In this document: positions 43,453 through 52,781 of the stretch, piece by piece
Position numbering within the stretch: the first letter of the stretch is position 1
Layout: each line of letters begins with the position of its first letter
Source: Candidatus Planktophila vernalis
GTDB taxonomy: Bacteria; Actinomycetota; Actinomycetes; Nanopelagicales; Nanopelagicaceae
Direction of reading: 5' to 3'
DNA length: 64,000 nt
NCBI RefSeq assembly: GCF_002288185.1
Contig: NZ_CP016776.1
Location: 1,240,001-1,304,000 of the forward strand
Notes under the pieces: model-generated
What the model was told of the DNA's origin: nothing
What the model saw: only the letters and a program-made list of their open reading frames with translations
The model's database searches: none
Program-made: the position numbers and the translations under genes

Positions 43453-43508
43453 AGCATACATTTTGAAGGAAAAAAATCACCCAAATAATCTATTTTTTAG
43501 GATAATTT
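43453..43508. promoter_or_regulatory. Divergent leaderless promoters (dehydrogenase / GT4)
   Basis: Minus strand TATGCT at 43453-43458 serves the dehydrogenase. Plus strand TAATTT at 43503-43508 ends six bases before the GT4 ATG at 43515. Confidence 0.45.
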
Positions 43509-43514
43509 GAAAAA

Positions 43515-44675
43515 ATGACTGCTAGTAACTCAAAAATCAAGATCATGCACGTCATTTCTCGCATGAATGTAGGTGGACCTGCGGTTATGATCTCGAACAG
43601 TATTCAAATGCTGGATTCTGACATGTTTGAGCAAAAAGTCTTTGCAGGTGAATGCGAATCTGGAGAAGCGGATTACCTCCAAACACACGGTCAAGAAATT
43701 GATGTGACGATGGTTAAAGGCCTTGGGAGGAAAATTAATTTAAGAGGAGATTTGTATGCATTGATTTCACTCACTAACGCGATTAAGCGAGATCGGCCGG
43801 ACATCATTCACACCCATGCATCAAAGGCAGGACTACTTGGGAGAACGGCAGCAGTCTTATCAAGACATAATGTTCATCTAGTGCATACATTTCATGGACA
43901 TATACTCTTTGGTTATTTTAATAAGTTGAAAACAACGATCTTCGTTTGTATAGAAAGAATACTTGCAAAAAAGACAGATGTACTAATTGCTGTTGGACAC
44001 AAGGTTGCCGCGGATTTATTGGCTGCCAAAATTGGCAGACCAGATAAATATGTTGTTGTTCATCCAGGTGTTATCCAACCAAAAGAATACTTAAAGAATT
44101 TCGCCCATGAACAACTAGGTTTGGATTTTCCGGAAAGCAACTTGGTGTGTGGTTTTTTTGGAAGAGTAACCGGCATCAAAAGACCAGATCGATTCTTGGA
44201 GCTCGTGCAAAAATCCTCACAAAGGTCTCTTCCGATTTCATTTTTCATAGCTGGTGAAGGTGATCTTTCCCAATCAATTAGGAGTCAAATCAATGACTTA
44301 AATCTTCCAGTTAAATGGTTGGGGTGGCAAGCTGATGTTGGTTTAGTGATGTCAGCATTAGATGTTCTAGTGATTTGCAGTGACAACGAAGGATTACCAC
44401 TAAGTGCAATTGAAGCTGGTTACATGTCAAAACTAGTGATTGGCACAAATGTTGGTTCTATCTCTGAGGTCATCTCGGATGAAATAACCGGATTCATCAC
44501 CGAGAGAGAGAGTAATGAGGTCGTAGAAATCCTAGAGCTTCTTCTGCGGAACCAATCAATGCTTAAAGAGATGGGTATCTCTGCTAAGGAAAAAATCGAG
44601 AACCAATTTGGTTTATCAAAGTATCTTGCAGAAATGTCAAGACTTTATATCAGTTTGGCTCCTTTTAAACACTGA
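43515..44675 (+). CDS. Family 4 glycosyltransferase
   Basis: 386 residues, GT-B: IMHVISRMNVGGPAVMISNS, DIIHTHASKAGLLGRTAAVL, VHTFHGHILFGYFNKLKT, VCGFFGRVTGIKRPDRFLEL, DVLVICSDNEGLPLSAIEAG and YMSKLVIGTNVGSISEVISD. It resembles the GT4 enzymes early in capsule or exopolysaccharide repeat synthesis. Its 3' end overlaps the convergent membrane-protein gene by 39 nt. Confidence 0.9.
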   Translation: MTASNSKIKIMHVISRMNVGGPAVMISNSIQMLDSDMFEQKVFAGECESGEADYLQTHGQEIDVTMVKGLGRKINLRGDLYALISLTNAIKRDRPDIIHTHASKAGLLGRTAAVLSRHNVHLVHTFHGHILFGYFNKLKTTIFVCIERILAKKTDVLIAVGHKVAADLLAAKIGRPDKYVVVHPGVIQPKEYLKNFAHEQLGLDFPESNLVCGFFGRVTGIKRPDRFLELVQKSSQRSLPISFFIAGEGDLSQSIRSQINDLNLPVKWLGWQADVGLVMSALDVLVICSDNEGLPLSAIEAGYMSKLVIGTNVGSISEVISDEITGFITERESNEVVEILELLLRNQSMLKEMGISAKEKIENQFGLSKYLAEMSRLYISLAPFKH

Positions 44676-46073
44676 AAGTTTGGTACTAGCTTCAACAGTA
44701 GCAAGGACAATGATTAAAATCAAAATAGATCGATGCCTGACTAATGTACCTAGATTGATTTCTATTAATGCGGATTGGACAGTGAATAAAACGGCAAATA
44801 GACACAATCCGAAAAACAGTTGGGGCTTTCTTGGTTTTTTCCTTGTGACGATAAGCAGATACCAAAATAGGATAAAATATGCCAAATACAAAAGTGGGCT
44901 CTCTATAGATTGTAAATTCATAAAATAACTTCCGTTATTTGCAAATGGAATTGGAAGAACCAGGAATTTAATTACAGCCAGAACTAGTTGACTCACATTA
45001 GTCAGTGACCCGTTCTTGAAAACATTGCTCACCACAGTTGACTCATTCTCAGACTCTCTGACCGATGCCACTTCACTCAGGTGATCTAAAATACCGAGCT
45101 TTGAAAGTGTTGATTCCAAAAGTGAGTTTTCATTTAACTGCTCCAATAGTAATTTCAGGGTTTGGCCATTGTCGGCTCCATTCACACCCGAACCAGAACC
45201 ATTCACACCCGAACCAGAACCATTCACACCCGAACCAGAACCATTCACACCCGAACCAGAACCATTCACACCCGAACCAGAACCATTCACACCCGAACCA
45301 GAACCATTCACACCCGATTGGGAAGCTGTCTCAGATAGAATTGCACTACGAGCCCCCGAAATCAATTCCCCTTTTACTCCTGGAAGTGTTAAAAGGGGCG
45401 ACAGTAAAACTAGAGCCATCAAGACAATATTTCTGTATCCTTTTGACCTTACCAACAGGATTAAAGTTATAAATCCCATAAAAAGTGCAAGTGTGTACAA
45501 ATAAATTTTTGTTGTTGCCAAACCGTTAACGCTGAGTGCCAAAAGAACAAGATATCTTATTGAATGTTGATCAATCAACTTATGCAGTGACAACCAAATT
45601 AAAGTAATCCAAAAAAATATATAACTTTCGCGTAGTCCAAGTGATGTCCAAACAAATATGCTTGGTAAAAACATAAGACCTATAAGCAGTGCGATGTTGG
45701 CTCTCCTATAAATATTACCAATTTGTCTAAAAATGATCCAGCAAGTGATGTAGAAGAGGACAGAAGACTGAATTCGAAGTGCTAAATAGTCGGGTATTCC
45801 AATAAGCGAAACAAGTTTAGCGGGAAGATATATAAGTTGAAGTAGGGCTGTGCTATTAGTTGGCCAACTAATCTGAGAATGAATGTCAAAAGATCCTGAA
45901 TATATCTTCCTGAATACTTCAAGGTACCCATCCTCATCGATTCCAAAAGCTGTGATCTTTCCTAGTAAAATCAAGAATAAGAGATGAAAAATGACGTATG
46001 CTGAAGTTATCGTAAACCAAACACTGGAGTAAGGATTACTTCTTAAATGGTTGTGTCGCCAAGGTCCAACCAT
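44637..46073 (-). CDS. Polytopic membrane protein (polymerase-like) with GSGSGVN repeat loop
   Basis: About 478 residues with roughly ten membrane spans in two blocks. The first block has FGIDEDGYLEVFRKIYSGSF and FVWTSLGLRESYIFFWITLI, seen in EpsG/Wzy-like and related glycan polymerases. Between the blocks is an extracytoplasmic loop with the perfect heptad repeat GSGSGVN about six times, then a hydrophilic region and four more spans. The ATG at 46073 is preferred because AGGGAGAGCA precedes it; a TTG at 46121 would add 16 residues. Repeat-unit polymerase is inferred from topology and context. Confidence 0.72.
   Translation of the reverse strand: MVGPWRHNHLRSNPYSSVWFTITSAYVIFHLLFLILLGKITAFGIDEDGYLEVFRKIYSGSFDIHSQISWPTNSTALLQLIYLPAKLVSLIGIPDYLALRIQSSVLFYITCWIIFRQIGNIYRRANIALLIGLMFLPSIFVWTSLGLRESYIFFWITLIWLSLHKLIDQHSIRYLVLLALSVNGLATTKIYLYTLALFMGFITLILLVRSKGYRNIVLMALVLLSPLLTLPGVKGELISGARSAILSETASQSGVNGSGSGVNGSGSGVNGSGSGVNGSGSGVNGSGSGVNGSGSGVNGADNGQTLKLLLEQLNENSLLESTLSKLGILDHLSEVASVRESENESTVVSNVFKNGSLTNVSQLVLAVIKFLVLPIPFANNGSYFMNLQSIESPLLYLAYFILFWYLLIVTRKKPRKPQLFFGLCLFAVLFTVQSALIEINLGTLVRHRSILILIIVLATVEASTKLSVFKRSQTDIKS
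45179..45317. repeat. Perfect 21-bp tandem repeat, 6.6 copies, inside a membrane-protein gene
   Basis: Unit CATTCACACCCGAACCAGAAC (plus strand), six full copies and 13 bases of a seventh, with no mismatch. The unit is a multiple of three, so copy-number change keeps the reading frame and only lengthens a Gly/Ser/Asn loop. Confidence 0.97.
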
Positions 46074-46171
46074 TGCTCTCCCTATGTGAGGTTGTAAAGC
46101 GATTATATATGAACCACTCAATTGGAAGTCTTTATGGCCCCCCGATCAAGTGTGTTGAGAAATATTCCTGA

Positions 46172-46177
46172 TAACCT
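46172..46177 (+). promoter_or_regulatory. Putative leaderless -10 of fcl-gmd
   Basis: TAACCT ends six bases before the GTG at 46184. Confidence 0.5.
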
Positions 46178-46183
46178 AATTTA

Positions 46184-47116
46184 GTGAGAGTCTATGTTGC
46201 TGGTTCAAGCGGCCTTGTTGGCTCCGCTATCTCTAGAGCTGTTGTTAACAAGGGATACGAGTTGATAGCTTCAAAAAGATCTGAAGTAGACCTCTTTGAC
46301 TTTTCACAGACGCTCACATTTATTTCAGATACAAAGCCTGATCTTGTCATTGATGCGGCGGCCCGTGTGGGTGGAATCCTGGCTAACCGAGAGCACCCTG
46401 TAGATTTTTTGTTAGAGAATTTACGTATCCAAGAAAACTTGATGCGTGCATCAAATCTAGCAAACATTAGTCGGTTCGTGTTTCTAGGCTCTAGCTGTAT
46501 TTATCCGCGCAATGCGCTTCAACCAATCAAAGAAGAATATTTAATGACTGGCCCACTTGAAGAGACCAATTCAGCATATTCGATAGCAAAAATTGCTGGA
46601 GTAGAATTGATTAAGTCATATAGACGCCAATTTGGTAGAAAATGGATTTCTTTGATGCCTACCAATATTTATGGCCCCAATGACAATTTTAATTTAGAAA
46701 CTTCTCACGTCCTGGCTGCATTAATCCATAAGTTTCTAAGTGCAGCTAATTCTGGCCAAGCATCCGTTACCTTATGGGGAACAGGGAGTGCGCGTCGTGA
46801 GTTTCTCCATGCCGACGACTTGGCCCGTGCGGTTTTAGTTGCGGTGGATAAATATGACTCTGAAAGCCACCTCAATGTAGGGACAGGGGAGGACATCTCA
46901 ATAAAGGAGGTCGCTCAATTAATCGCAAAGATTTCAGGTTATTATGGCGCAATCAAATGGGATCCGACAAAGCCGGATGGAACTCCGCAGAAACTCTTGG
47001 AGGTCACTAAAATTAAAAAACTAGGGTGGAATCCCGAAATTAGCCTTGAAGATGGAATTTCATCAACCATGACATGGTTTAAAAGTGCTATCGAAAGAGG
47101 TGAGGTAAAAAAGTGA
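46184..47116 (+). CDS. fcl: GDP-L-fucose synthase
   Basis: A 310-residue [23 protein letters not shown] (the GSxGLVGSA motif of Fcl), [40 protein letters not shown] and the catalytic [14 protein letters not shown]. It converts GDP-4-keto-6-deoxymannose to GDP-L-fucose using NADPH as epimerase-reductase. It starts at a leaderless GTG and overlaps gmd by 4 nt; the gene order (fcl before gmd) is reversed from the usual one. Confidence 0.9.
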   Translation: MRVYVAGSSGLVGSAISRAVVNKGYELIASKRSEVDLFDFSQTLTFISDTKPDLVIDAAARVGGILANREHPVDFLLENLRIQENLMRASNLANISRFVFLGSSCIYPRNALQPIKEEYLMTGPLEETNSAYSIAKIAGVELIKSYRRQFGRKWISLMPTNIYGPNDNFNLETSHVLAALIHKFLSAANSGQASVTLWGTGSARREFLHADDLARAVLVAVDKYDSESHLNVGTGEDISIKEVAQLIAKISGYYGAIKWDPTKPDGTPQKLLEVTKIKKLGWNPEISLEDGISSTMTWFKSAIERGEVKK

Positions 47117-48093
47117 GCCGAAAAGTAGCATTTATCACAGGAATTACAGGTCAAGATGGTTCATATCTAGCTGAATTTTTATTGAGTAAGGACTACGAAG
47201 TACATGGTCTCATACGTCGCTCTTCTACCTTCAATACTTCCCGTATCGACCATATATATCAAGATCCTCATACCGAAAATCCGAGATTATTCTTACATTT
47301 TGGGGACTTAATAGACGGAGTTGGCCTGACGACTTTAATACGCGAATTGCAACCAACTGAAGTTTACAATTTAGCTGCACAATCTCATGTTCAAGTGTCC
47401 TTTTCAATGCCGCAATATACTGGGCAGGTAGACGGTGTGGGCGTAGTCGGAATACTAGAAGCAATTAGATCCGCGGAAGTAAACACTAGATTTTATCAAG
47501 CTAGTACATCCGAACTATTTGGCTCTACTCCTCCACCTCAAAATGAAGAGAGCTCTTTTAGGCCTAGAAGTCCTTATGCTGCAGCTAAGTTGATGGCTTA
47601 TTGGGCAACCGTTAATTACCGTGAAGCATATGGTTTGCATGCAAGTAACGGAATTCTGTTTAATCATGAGTCTCCGCGACGTGGTGAAACATTTGTGACT
47701 AGGAAAATATCTCGCGCCGTTGCCGCAATTGCAAAAGGTTCAAAGGAGAAATTGTTTTTAGGAAATCTTGAATCTGTCAGAGATTGGGGGTATGCCAAGG
47801 AGTACGTAGAGTCAATGTGGTTAATGCTCCAACAAGATAGTCCATCCGACTATGTAGTTGCCACGGGTGTAGGGGCGAGCGTTCGTGATTTTGCTAAAGC
47901 AGCATTTTCGCATGCAGATCTTGACTGGGAGGAACATTTAGAGATTGATAAGAAATATCTTCGCCCGACTGAGGTAGATTCATTGATAGGAGATCCTTCA
48001 AAAGCCAAAAAATTGCTCAGGTGGGAGGCCAAAACTAAGTGGCAGGAATTGGCTAAACTGATGGTTGATTCCGATTTACAAAGTAAAAATTAG
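47113..48093 (+). CDS. gmd: GDP-mannose 4,6-dehydratase
   Basis: A 326-residue [23 protein letters not shown] (typical GITGQDG), [60 protein letters not shown], the Tyr-Lys in [20 protein letters not shown], and [20 protein letters not shown]. It makes GDP-4-keto-6-deoxymannose for Fcl. Together they supply GDP-L-fucose. No manA/manC gene is visible in the window, so GDP-mannose must come from elsewhere. Confidence 0.93.
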   Translation: MSRKVAFITGITGQDGSYLAEFLLSKDYEVHGLIRRSSTFNTSRIDHIYQDPHTENPRLFLHFGDLIDGVGLTTLIRELQPTEVYNLAAQSHVQVSFSMPQYTGQVDGVGVVGILEAIRSAEVNTRFYQASTSELFGSTPPPQNEESSFRPRSPYAAAKLMAYWATVNYREAYGLHASNGILFNHESPRRGETFVTRKISRAVAAIAKGSKEKLFLGNLESVRDWGYAKEYVESMWLMLQQDSPSDYVVATGVGASVRDFAKAAFSHADLDWEEHLEIDKKYLRPTEVDSLIGDPSKAKKLLRWEAKTKWQELAKLMVDSDLQSKN

Positions 48094-48189
48094 AGCCGTA
48101 AACTTCCTTTCAGGCGGCGGTCAACCACTTCCAAGCTGTACCCTTTGTATGATTTTTAATTCGATTCCAATCGATAGGGGCTTGCTTCA
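48094..48189 (+). promoter_or_regulatory. Upstream region of the rfbH operon
   Basis: A 96-base gap. TATGAT near 48148-48153 could be a -10 giving a short leader, and AGGGG (about 12 nt before the ATG) a weak ribosome site. It is one of the few longer gaps in the island and marks the start of the five-gene rfbH block. Confidence 0.35.
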
Positions 48190-49497
48190 ATGCAGAATTT
48201 AGAACCTTTAATTGAGCAGCTTGCCTCAGATGCATTCCAAACTTTGCATGCGAAGTCACCGTTTATAGCTGGAATCTCTGCGATTCCTGTAACTGGAAAA
48301 GTCTACGGCCGTGAAGAATTAATCGCCGCAACTAAAGCAAGTCTGGAGTTCTGGCTAACCTCCGGTCCATACACCGAAAAATTCGAATCTCGTTTTGCAA
48401 AAACTGTTGGAATGCGAAACGCATTCATGGTTAATTCGGGTTCCTCGGCGAATCTTTTAGCTCTTAGTTCTCTTACTAGTCGCGAGCACGGCCGGCGGGC
48501 CCTAAATCAAGGGGATGAGGTAATAACGGTTGCCGCAGGCTTTCCTACAACCGTAACGCCAATACTCCAGAATGGTTTGGTACCCGTTTATGTTGATGTG
48601 GATCCAGCAACTTACGTGGCAATAGATGAGCAATTGGAGGCTGCAGTTTCTTCAAAGACCAAGGCAGTGATGATGGCACACACTTTGGGGAATCCATTTA
48701 ATTTAGATTTCGTACAAGATTTAGTGAAGAAACACTCACTTTGGTTAATAGAAGATAGTTGTGACGCACTTGGCGGCACTTATGATGGTCAGAATTTGGG
48801 TACTTTTGGAGATCTTTCTACATTTAGCTTTTATCCAGCGCATCATATAACTACAGGTGAGGGTGGAGCTGTTCTGGCAAAAAATGTTGCGCATAAACGG
48901 ATAGTTGAATCATTCCGTGATTGGGGTCGTGACTGTTGGTGTGCACCTGGGTGTGATAACACATGCTTCAAGAGGTACGAATGGAAACTTGGTGAGCTTC
49001 CAGAGGGTTACGACCATAAGTACACATATTCACATCTTGGTTACAATTTAAAGTCTGGAGACATTCAAGCCGCAATTGGTCTGGCTCAATTAGATAGATT
49101 GGACTCCTTTGTTGGGTTGAGGCGCCGAAATTGGAATTACCTTTTAGAGGGATTGAAGAGTTTAGAAGATTTCGTCACACTTCCCAAGCCAACTCCAAAA
49201 AGCGATCCTTCATGGTTTGGCTTTGCCCTCACCGTCAAGCCATCTTCGCCTAAAACTAGAAATGAGATTGTCCAAGAGTTAAATGAGAGGAAGATCGGCA
49301 CAAGGCTGTTGTTTGGTGGAAATCTCTTAAGGCAACCTGCGTTTATTGGTACACCAAGGAGAGTGATTGGAAGCCTTGAAAACACCGACCGTATTATGAA
49401 TGGTACTTTCTGGATAGGCGTTTGGCCTGGCCTCTCGACTGAAATGTTAGATTTTATGATTGAATCAATTTACGAGATTCTAGGGATTAAGCCATGA
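48190..49497 (+). CDS. rfbH: CDP-4-keto-6-deoxyglucose 3-dehydrase (E1)
   Basis: A 435-residue PMP- and [2Fe-2S]-dependent dehydrase that removes the C3 hydroxyl of CDP-4-keto-6-deoxyglucose. Two features identify it. The PLP lysine is replaced by histidine (H218-H219 in FYPAHHITTGEGGA). The cluster ligands are present with exact E1 spacing: C191, then C249-x-C251-x7-C259 (C-x57-C-x1-C-x7-C). It begins the tight block rfbH-rfbF-transketolase N-transketolase C-SDR, each overlapping the next by 1-4 nt. The E3-type reductase that normally reduces it was not found in the window. Confidence 0.94.
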   Translation: MQNLEPLIEQLASDAFQTLHAKSPFIAGISAIPVTGKVYGREELIAATKASLEFWLTSGPYTEKFESRFAKTVGMRNAFMVNSGSSANLLALSSLTSREHGRRALNQGDEVITVAAGFPTTVTPILQNGLVPVYVDVDPATYVAIDEQLEAAVSSKTKAVMMAHTLGNPFNLDFVQDLVKKHSLWLIEDSCDALGGTYDGQNLGTFGDLSTFSFYPAHHITTGEGGAVLAKNVAHKRIVESFRDWGRDCWCAPGCDNTCFKRYEWKLGELPEGYDHKYTYSHLGYNLKSGDIQAAIGLAQLDRLDSFVGLRRRNWNYLLEGLKSLEDFVTLPKPTPKSDPSWFGFALTVKPSSPKTRNEIVQELNERKIGTRLLFGGNLLRQPAFIGTPRRVIGSLENTDRIMNGTFWIGVWPGLSTEMLDFMIESIYEILGIKP

Positions 49498-50198
49498 AAG
49501 TTTTGATCCTTGCTGGTGGGTTAGGAACCCGCATTTCTGAAGAAACTGCAGATAAGCCTAAACCTATGGTGACACTGGGTGGTAAACCAATTCTTTGGCA
49601 CTTAATGAATATTTACGCTAAGCAAGGTCTGAATGAGTTTGTGGTGGCAACTGGATATCGAGGCAATGTAATTTCAGATTGGGTGTCGCGACTAGAGAGT
49701 GACTGGAAAATCTCAACTATCGACACTGGTCTTGAAACACAAACAGGTGGTCGTATCAAGTTGTGCATGGATCTATTTCCTGGGGAAAGGGTACTTGCTA
49801 CTTATGGCGACGGATTAGGTAATGTAAATCTTACAAAACTCATTCAATTTCATGAAAATCATGGTCGATCAGCAACTTTGACTGCTGTCCGACCTCCCGC
49901 AAGATTTGGTTACCTAAACACCAAGGATGGGCAGGTCATACACTTTGGTGAAAAGAATCAGAGTGATGCTGGGTGGATAAATGGTGGATTCTTTGTCTTG
50001 GAGGCCCATGTCGCAAGCTACATTCACAATCTGAATGAACCTTTTGAAACAGGCGCGCTTCCAAGGCTGACGGAGCATGAACAGTTGATGGCTTATGAAC
50101 ACTTTGGCTTCTGGCAGCCTATGGACACTCTCCGAGAAAAAAATGATCTAGAGAAACTTGCAACCAAAACAATCCCCCCTTGGCTTGAAATTCTGTGA
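49494..50198 (+). CDS. rfbF: Glucose-1-phosphate cytidylyltransferase
   Basis: A 234-residue nucleotidyltransferase: KVLILAGGLGTRISEETADK, KPMVTLGGKPILWHLMNIYA, EFVVATGYRGNVI, LATYGDGLGNVNLTKLIQFH (metal Asp), LTAVRPPARFGYLNTKDGQV and INGGFFVLEAHVASYI. All are typical of RfbF/AscA enzymes making CDP-glucose. It is slightly shorter than the usual 255-260 residues. GTGA/ATGA overlaps tie it to rfbH before and the transketolase subunit after. Confidence 0.93.
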   Translation: MKVLILAGGLGTRISEETADKPKPMVTLGGKPILWHLMNIYAKQGLNEFVVATGYRGNVISDWVSRLESDWKISTIDTGLETQTGGRIKLCMDLFPGERVLATYGDGLGNVNLTKLIQFHENHGRSATLTAVRPPARFGYLNTKDGQVIHFGEKNQSDAGWINGGFFVLEAHVASYIHNLNEPFETGALPRLTEHEQLMAYEHFGFWQPMDTLREKNDLEKLATKTIPPWLEIL

Positions 50199-50980
50199 CT
50201 TTGATGTTTGAAATCGAAAAATCTATTGCAAAAAATTCTCGAAAAACTGCTTTGACCATGGTCCACCATGCTCGAAGCGCACACATCGGTTCGTCACTTT
50301 CATTAATTGATATTGCTGTCCAACTCTTCTTGAAATCAACAAGAAACGTCGATGACGTGGTATTAGTCTCAAAGGGCCATGCAGCGGCGGGCGTTTATGC
50401 AGTCCTAAATATTCTTGGCATGGTGCCTGATGGATGGATTTCAAACTACTGTACAAATGGTTCGAAATTGGGTGGACATGTAACCTCTACAAACTTACCA
50501 TTTTTGGAATTGTCTACTGGCTCGCTAGGCCATGGACTTCCATATGGGGTCGGTCGCGCCCTTGGAAAGTCTCGAGCCGGACAAAAAGGGCATGTTTACG
50601 TAGTTCTCTCGGATGGTGAGTGCGATGAAGGAAGTAATTGGGAAGCTGCTCTCATCGCTCCACAGTTGAAGTTAAACAATCTGACGGTAATAATTGATAG
50701 AAATCGCATACAGTCCCTAGGTGGCACTGAGGAAACAGTTGCCTTGGAACCCCTAGCAAGAAAATGGGAAGCGTTCAATTGGGAAGTCTTTGAGATCGAC
50801 GGTCATGACTTTAAAGATTTAGCGAAGATAACTCAACACATCAATCAGACGAAGCCAAGGGTTTATATCGCTGAGACGATAAAGGGAAAAGGTGTGAGCT
50901 TTATGGAGAATTCAGTGCTTTGGCATTATCGTCCGCCAAATTTTGAAGAACTGAATGCGGCAATCAAGGAATTAGAATGA
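50195..50980 (+). CDS. Transketolase-like N-terminal subunit (TPP-binding half)
   Basis: 261 residues: RKTALTMVHHARSAHIGSSL at the N-terminus (His for substrate and TPP), GHAAAGVYAVLNILG, LGGHVTSTNLPFLELSTGSL and the TPP motif YVVLSDGECDEGSNWEAALI...LNNLTVIIDRN. Split transketolases divide the usual 650-residue enzyme into this half and the next gene. Placement between CDP-deoxysugar genes suggests a dedicated ketol transfer onto a nucleotide sugar and not the pentose phosphate pathway. GTG 50195 (4-nt overlap) or ATG 50204 are possible starts. Confidence 0.88.
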   Translation: MTLMFEIEKSIAKNSRKTALTMVHHARSAHIGSSLSLIDIAVQLFLKSTRNVDDVVLVSKGHAAAGVYAVLNILGMVPDGWISNYCTNGSKLGGHVTSTNLPFLELSTGSLGHGLPYGVGRALGKSRAGQKGHVYVVLSDGECDEGSNWEAALIAPQLKLNNLTVIIDRNRIQSLGGTEETVALEPLARKWEAFNWEVFEIDGHDFKDLAKITQHINQTKPRVYIAETIKGKGVSFMENSVLWHYRPPNFEELNAAIKELE

Positions 50981-51891
50981 GAGATACATTCGTCAGGAAT
51001 TTAATGCGGCTTGCCCATGAAGATCCTGATATTTTTCTAATTGTCGGCGACCTTGGGTATGGCGTAATAGAAGAATTTGCGACAACCTATCCTGGCAGAT
51101 TCTTGAATGCAGGTATATCGGAACAAAACATGCTGGGCATGGCAGGTGGGTTGGCCGCCACTGGTTATAAAGTCTTTGTCTATTCAATCGCTAACTTTCC
51201 TACAATGCGATGTCTAGAGCAAATTCGAAATGATGTTGCATATCATGATTTGAATGTAACGATCGTTTCCGTCGGTGCAGGATTTGCCTACGGAACTCTG
51301 GGGTACTCACACTTCGCGGTGGAAGATCTTGCGGTGATGCGCGTTCTACCGAATCTGGAAATCTACTCACCGGGTGACACAATCGAGCTCGAGGTCTTAA
51401 TGCCCTATATTCTAAAGAAACCAGGACCTAAGTATTTAAGACTGGGGAAAAATGGAGAACCCCCTTTGAGTGATTCGCGATTAACTAACGTAGAAATCCC
51501 TCGTCTCTTGAATGAAGGCCAAAAAATTGTAGTACTTAGTACGGGCGGTATAGGAATTGAAGTTGTAAAAGCCATTAATGAATTAACAGCGACGGAAAAA
51601 ATCCAAGTCTCACATTTTTCAGTGCCGACTCTAAGTTTCAAAAGTATAGGCTCTATCAATCTGCAAAATTATGAAAAAATCATTACAGTAGAGGAACACA
51701 TACTTGATGGTGGATTTGGAAGCTTTGTTTTGGAATTTCTAGAAACAACTCAGCTCCAGGTTCCCGTGAAAAGAATTGGGATATTACGAACATTCGTTTA
51801 TGAAATTGGAGATCAACAGTATTTACGTGAATTAGCAAAAATAGACTCACAATCGATAAAAAGGGAAATTGAAATTGGTTTAGGTTTTTAA
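50977..51891 (+). CDS. Transketolase-like C-terminal subunit
   Basis: 304 residues: the pyrimidine-binding half with FLIVGDLGYGVIEEFATTYP, NAGISEQNMLGMAGGLAATG (Glu that activates TPP), FAYGTLGYSHFAVEDLAVMR and the C-terminal domain (KIITVEEHILDGGFGSFVLE). It pairs with the preceding subunit. Its TAA shares a base with the ATG of the following SDR. Sequence features cover both halves, so a working TPP enzyme is expected; donor and acceptor are unknown. Confidence 0.88.
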   Translation: MRDTFVRNLMRLAHEDPDIFLIVGDLGYGVIEEFATTYPGRFLNAGISEQNMLGMAGGLAATGYKVFVYSIANFPTMRCLEQIRNDVAYHDLNVTIVSVGAGFAYGTLGYSHFAVEDLAVMRVLPNLEIYSPGDTIELEVLMPYILKKPGPKYLRLGKNGEPPLSDSRLTNVEIPRLLNEGQKIVVLSTGGIGIEVVKAINELTATEKIQVSHFSVPTLSFKSIGSINLQNYEKIITVEEHILDGGFGSFVLEFLETTQLQVPVKRIGILRTFVYEIGDQQYLRELAKIDSQSIKREIEIGLGF

Positions 51892-52772
51892 TGACTTTCC
51901 AAGATACTCTACAGAATAACCGTATTTTGATCACTGGAGCTTCAGGCTGGATTGGACATGAGTTTTTATGCCAACTGCAAGGCAAGTTCGGAAGACTCGA
52001 ACATCTCGATTTGACCTGTGCCTCGAGTAAGCAAAAAACGATTTACATTCATGGTGAACCGATTGAGTGTAAATCTCTTACATCCATAACTGATTCGTTC
52101 TCCTACGACTTAATCGTTCACTTAGCATTCGTGTTACCAAATCCATCAAAAGCCATTAAGGTTGAGGAATACATCAGGATGAATCAGGAGATTTTAACCT
52201 TAACCAAAGATTTGTTTGATCAAAGTCAGAATGCATTGAAACTCATCATGTCGAGTGGTGCGGCATTAGACGGTAGCAATTTTTCTCACTCAGATATCTT
52301 GAAAAACTACAGTTTGCTTAAGCAGAATATGGAATCAGTCTTAAGGGATTCAAATAGCTTGGTGGTTCGATTATGGTCTGCAACGGGCCACCATATGCCT
52401 TTGGAATCTCATTACGCTTTAGCGGACTTTATTAGAAGGGCCAAGATAAATGAAGATATTTTCATTCAAAATGACGTTCTTCGTTCATATGTTTCTGCGC
52501 CTGAAATACTTGAAGCGGCCTTAGATCATTTATACAATGGTGGGCGGGGGATGATTAATTCAGGCGGTTCCGCTATCACTCTTTCAAAGCTAGCAGACAT
52601 TACGGTTAAAGCCATGAATTCAAATAGTCGTGTTATTGTCAAAAAACTAAGGCCTGACAGCAAATTAGATTACATTTCGCCTGAATCCAAACTATATTTA
52701 AACAATTTTAAAAAGCTAAGCTCAATTGAAATTCAAATCTCAGAAATGATTCAGGGGATTTACAAGTCTTGA
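51891..52772 (+). CDS. NAD(P)-dependent epimerase/dehydratase or ketoreductase (SDR)
   Basis: 293 residues of the extended SDR group: ILITGASGWIGHEFLCQLQG (cofactor motif), LIVHLAFVLPNPSKAIKVEE, LIMSSGAALDGSN, a Y-x3-K pair in KNYSLLKQNMES, and SLVVRLWSATG. It is the last member of the rfbH operon. By position it could reduce the C4 ketone or the ketol branch left by the transketolase, in analogy to reductases that finish branched or dideoxy sugars. It is more divergent than the other SDRs here; the exact reaction is unknown. Confidence 0.8.
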   Translation: MTFQDTLQNNRILITGASGWIGHEFLCQLQGKFGRLEHLDLTCASSKQKTIYIHGEPIECKSLTSITDSFSYDLIVHLAFVLPNPSKAIKVEEYIRMNQEILTLTKDLFDQSQNALKLIMSSGAALDGSNFSHSDILKNYSLLKQNMESVLRDSNSLVVRLWSATGHHMPLESHYALADFIRRAKINEDIFIQNDVLRSYVSAPEILEAALDHLYNGGRGMINSGGSAITLSKLADITVKAMNSNSRVIVKKLRPDSKLDYISPESKLYLNNFKKLSSIEIQISEMIQGIYKS

Positions 52773-52781
52773 CTCTATGAA

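Noticed and set aside
45179-45317. CRISPR array
   Set aside because: Direct repeats without spacers and in frame with a membrane protein; no cas genes.
45065-45504. Long plus-strand ORFs of PEPFTPE-type and NQNHSHP-type repeats
   Set aside because: They are other frames of the 21-bp repeat. The minus frame has membrane spans on both sides and a ribosome site; the plus frames have none.
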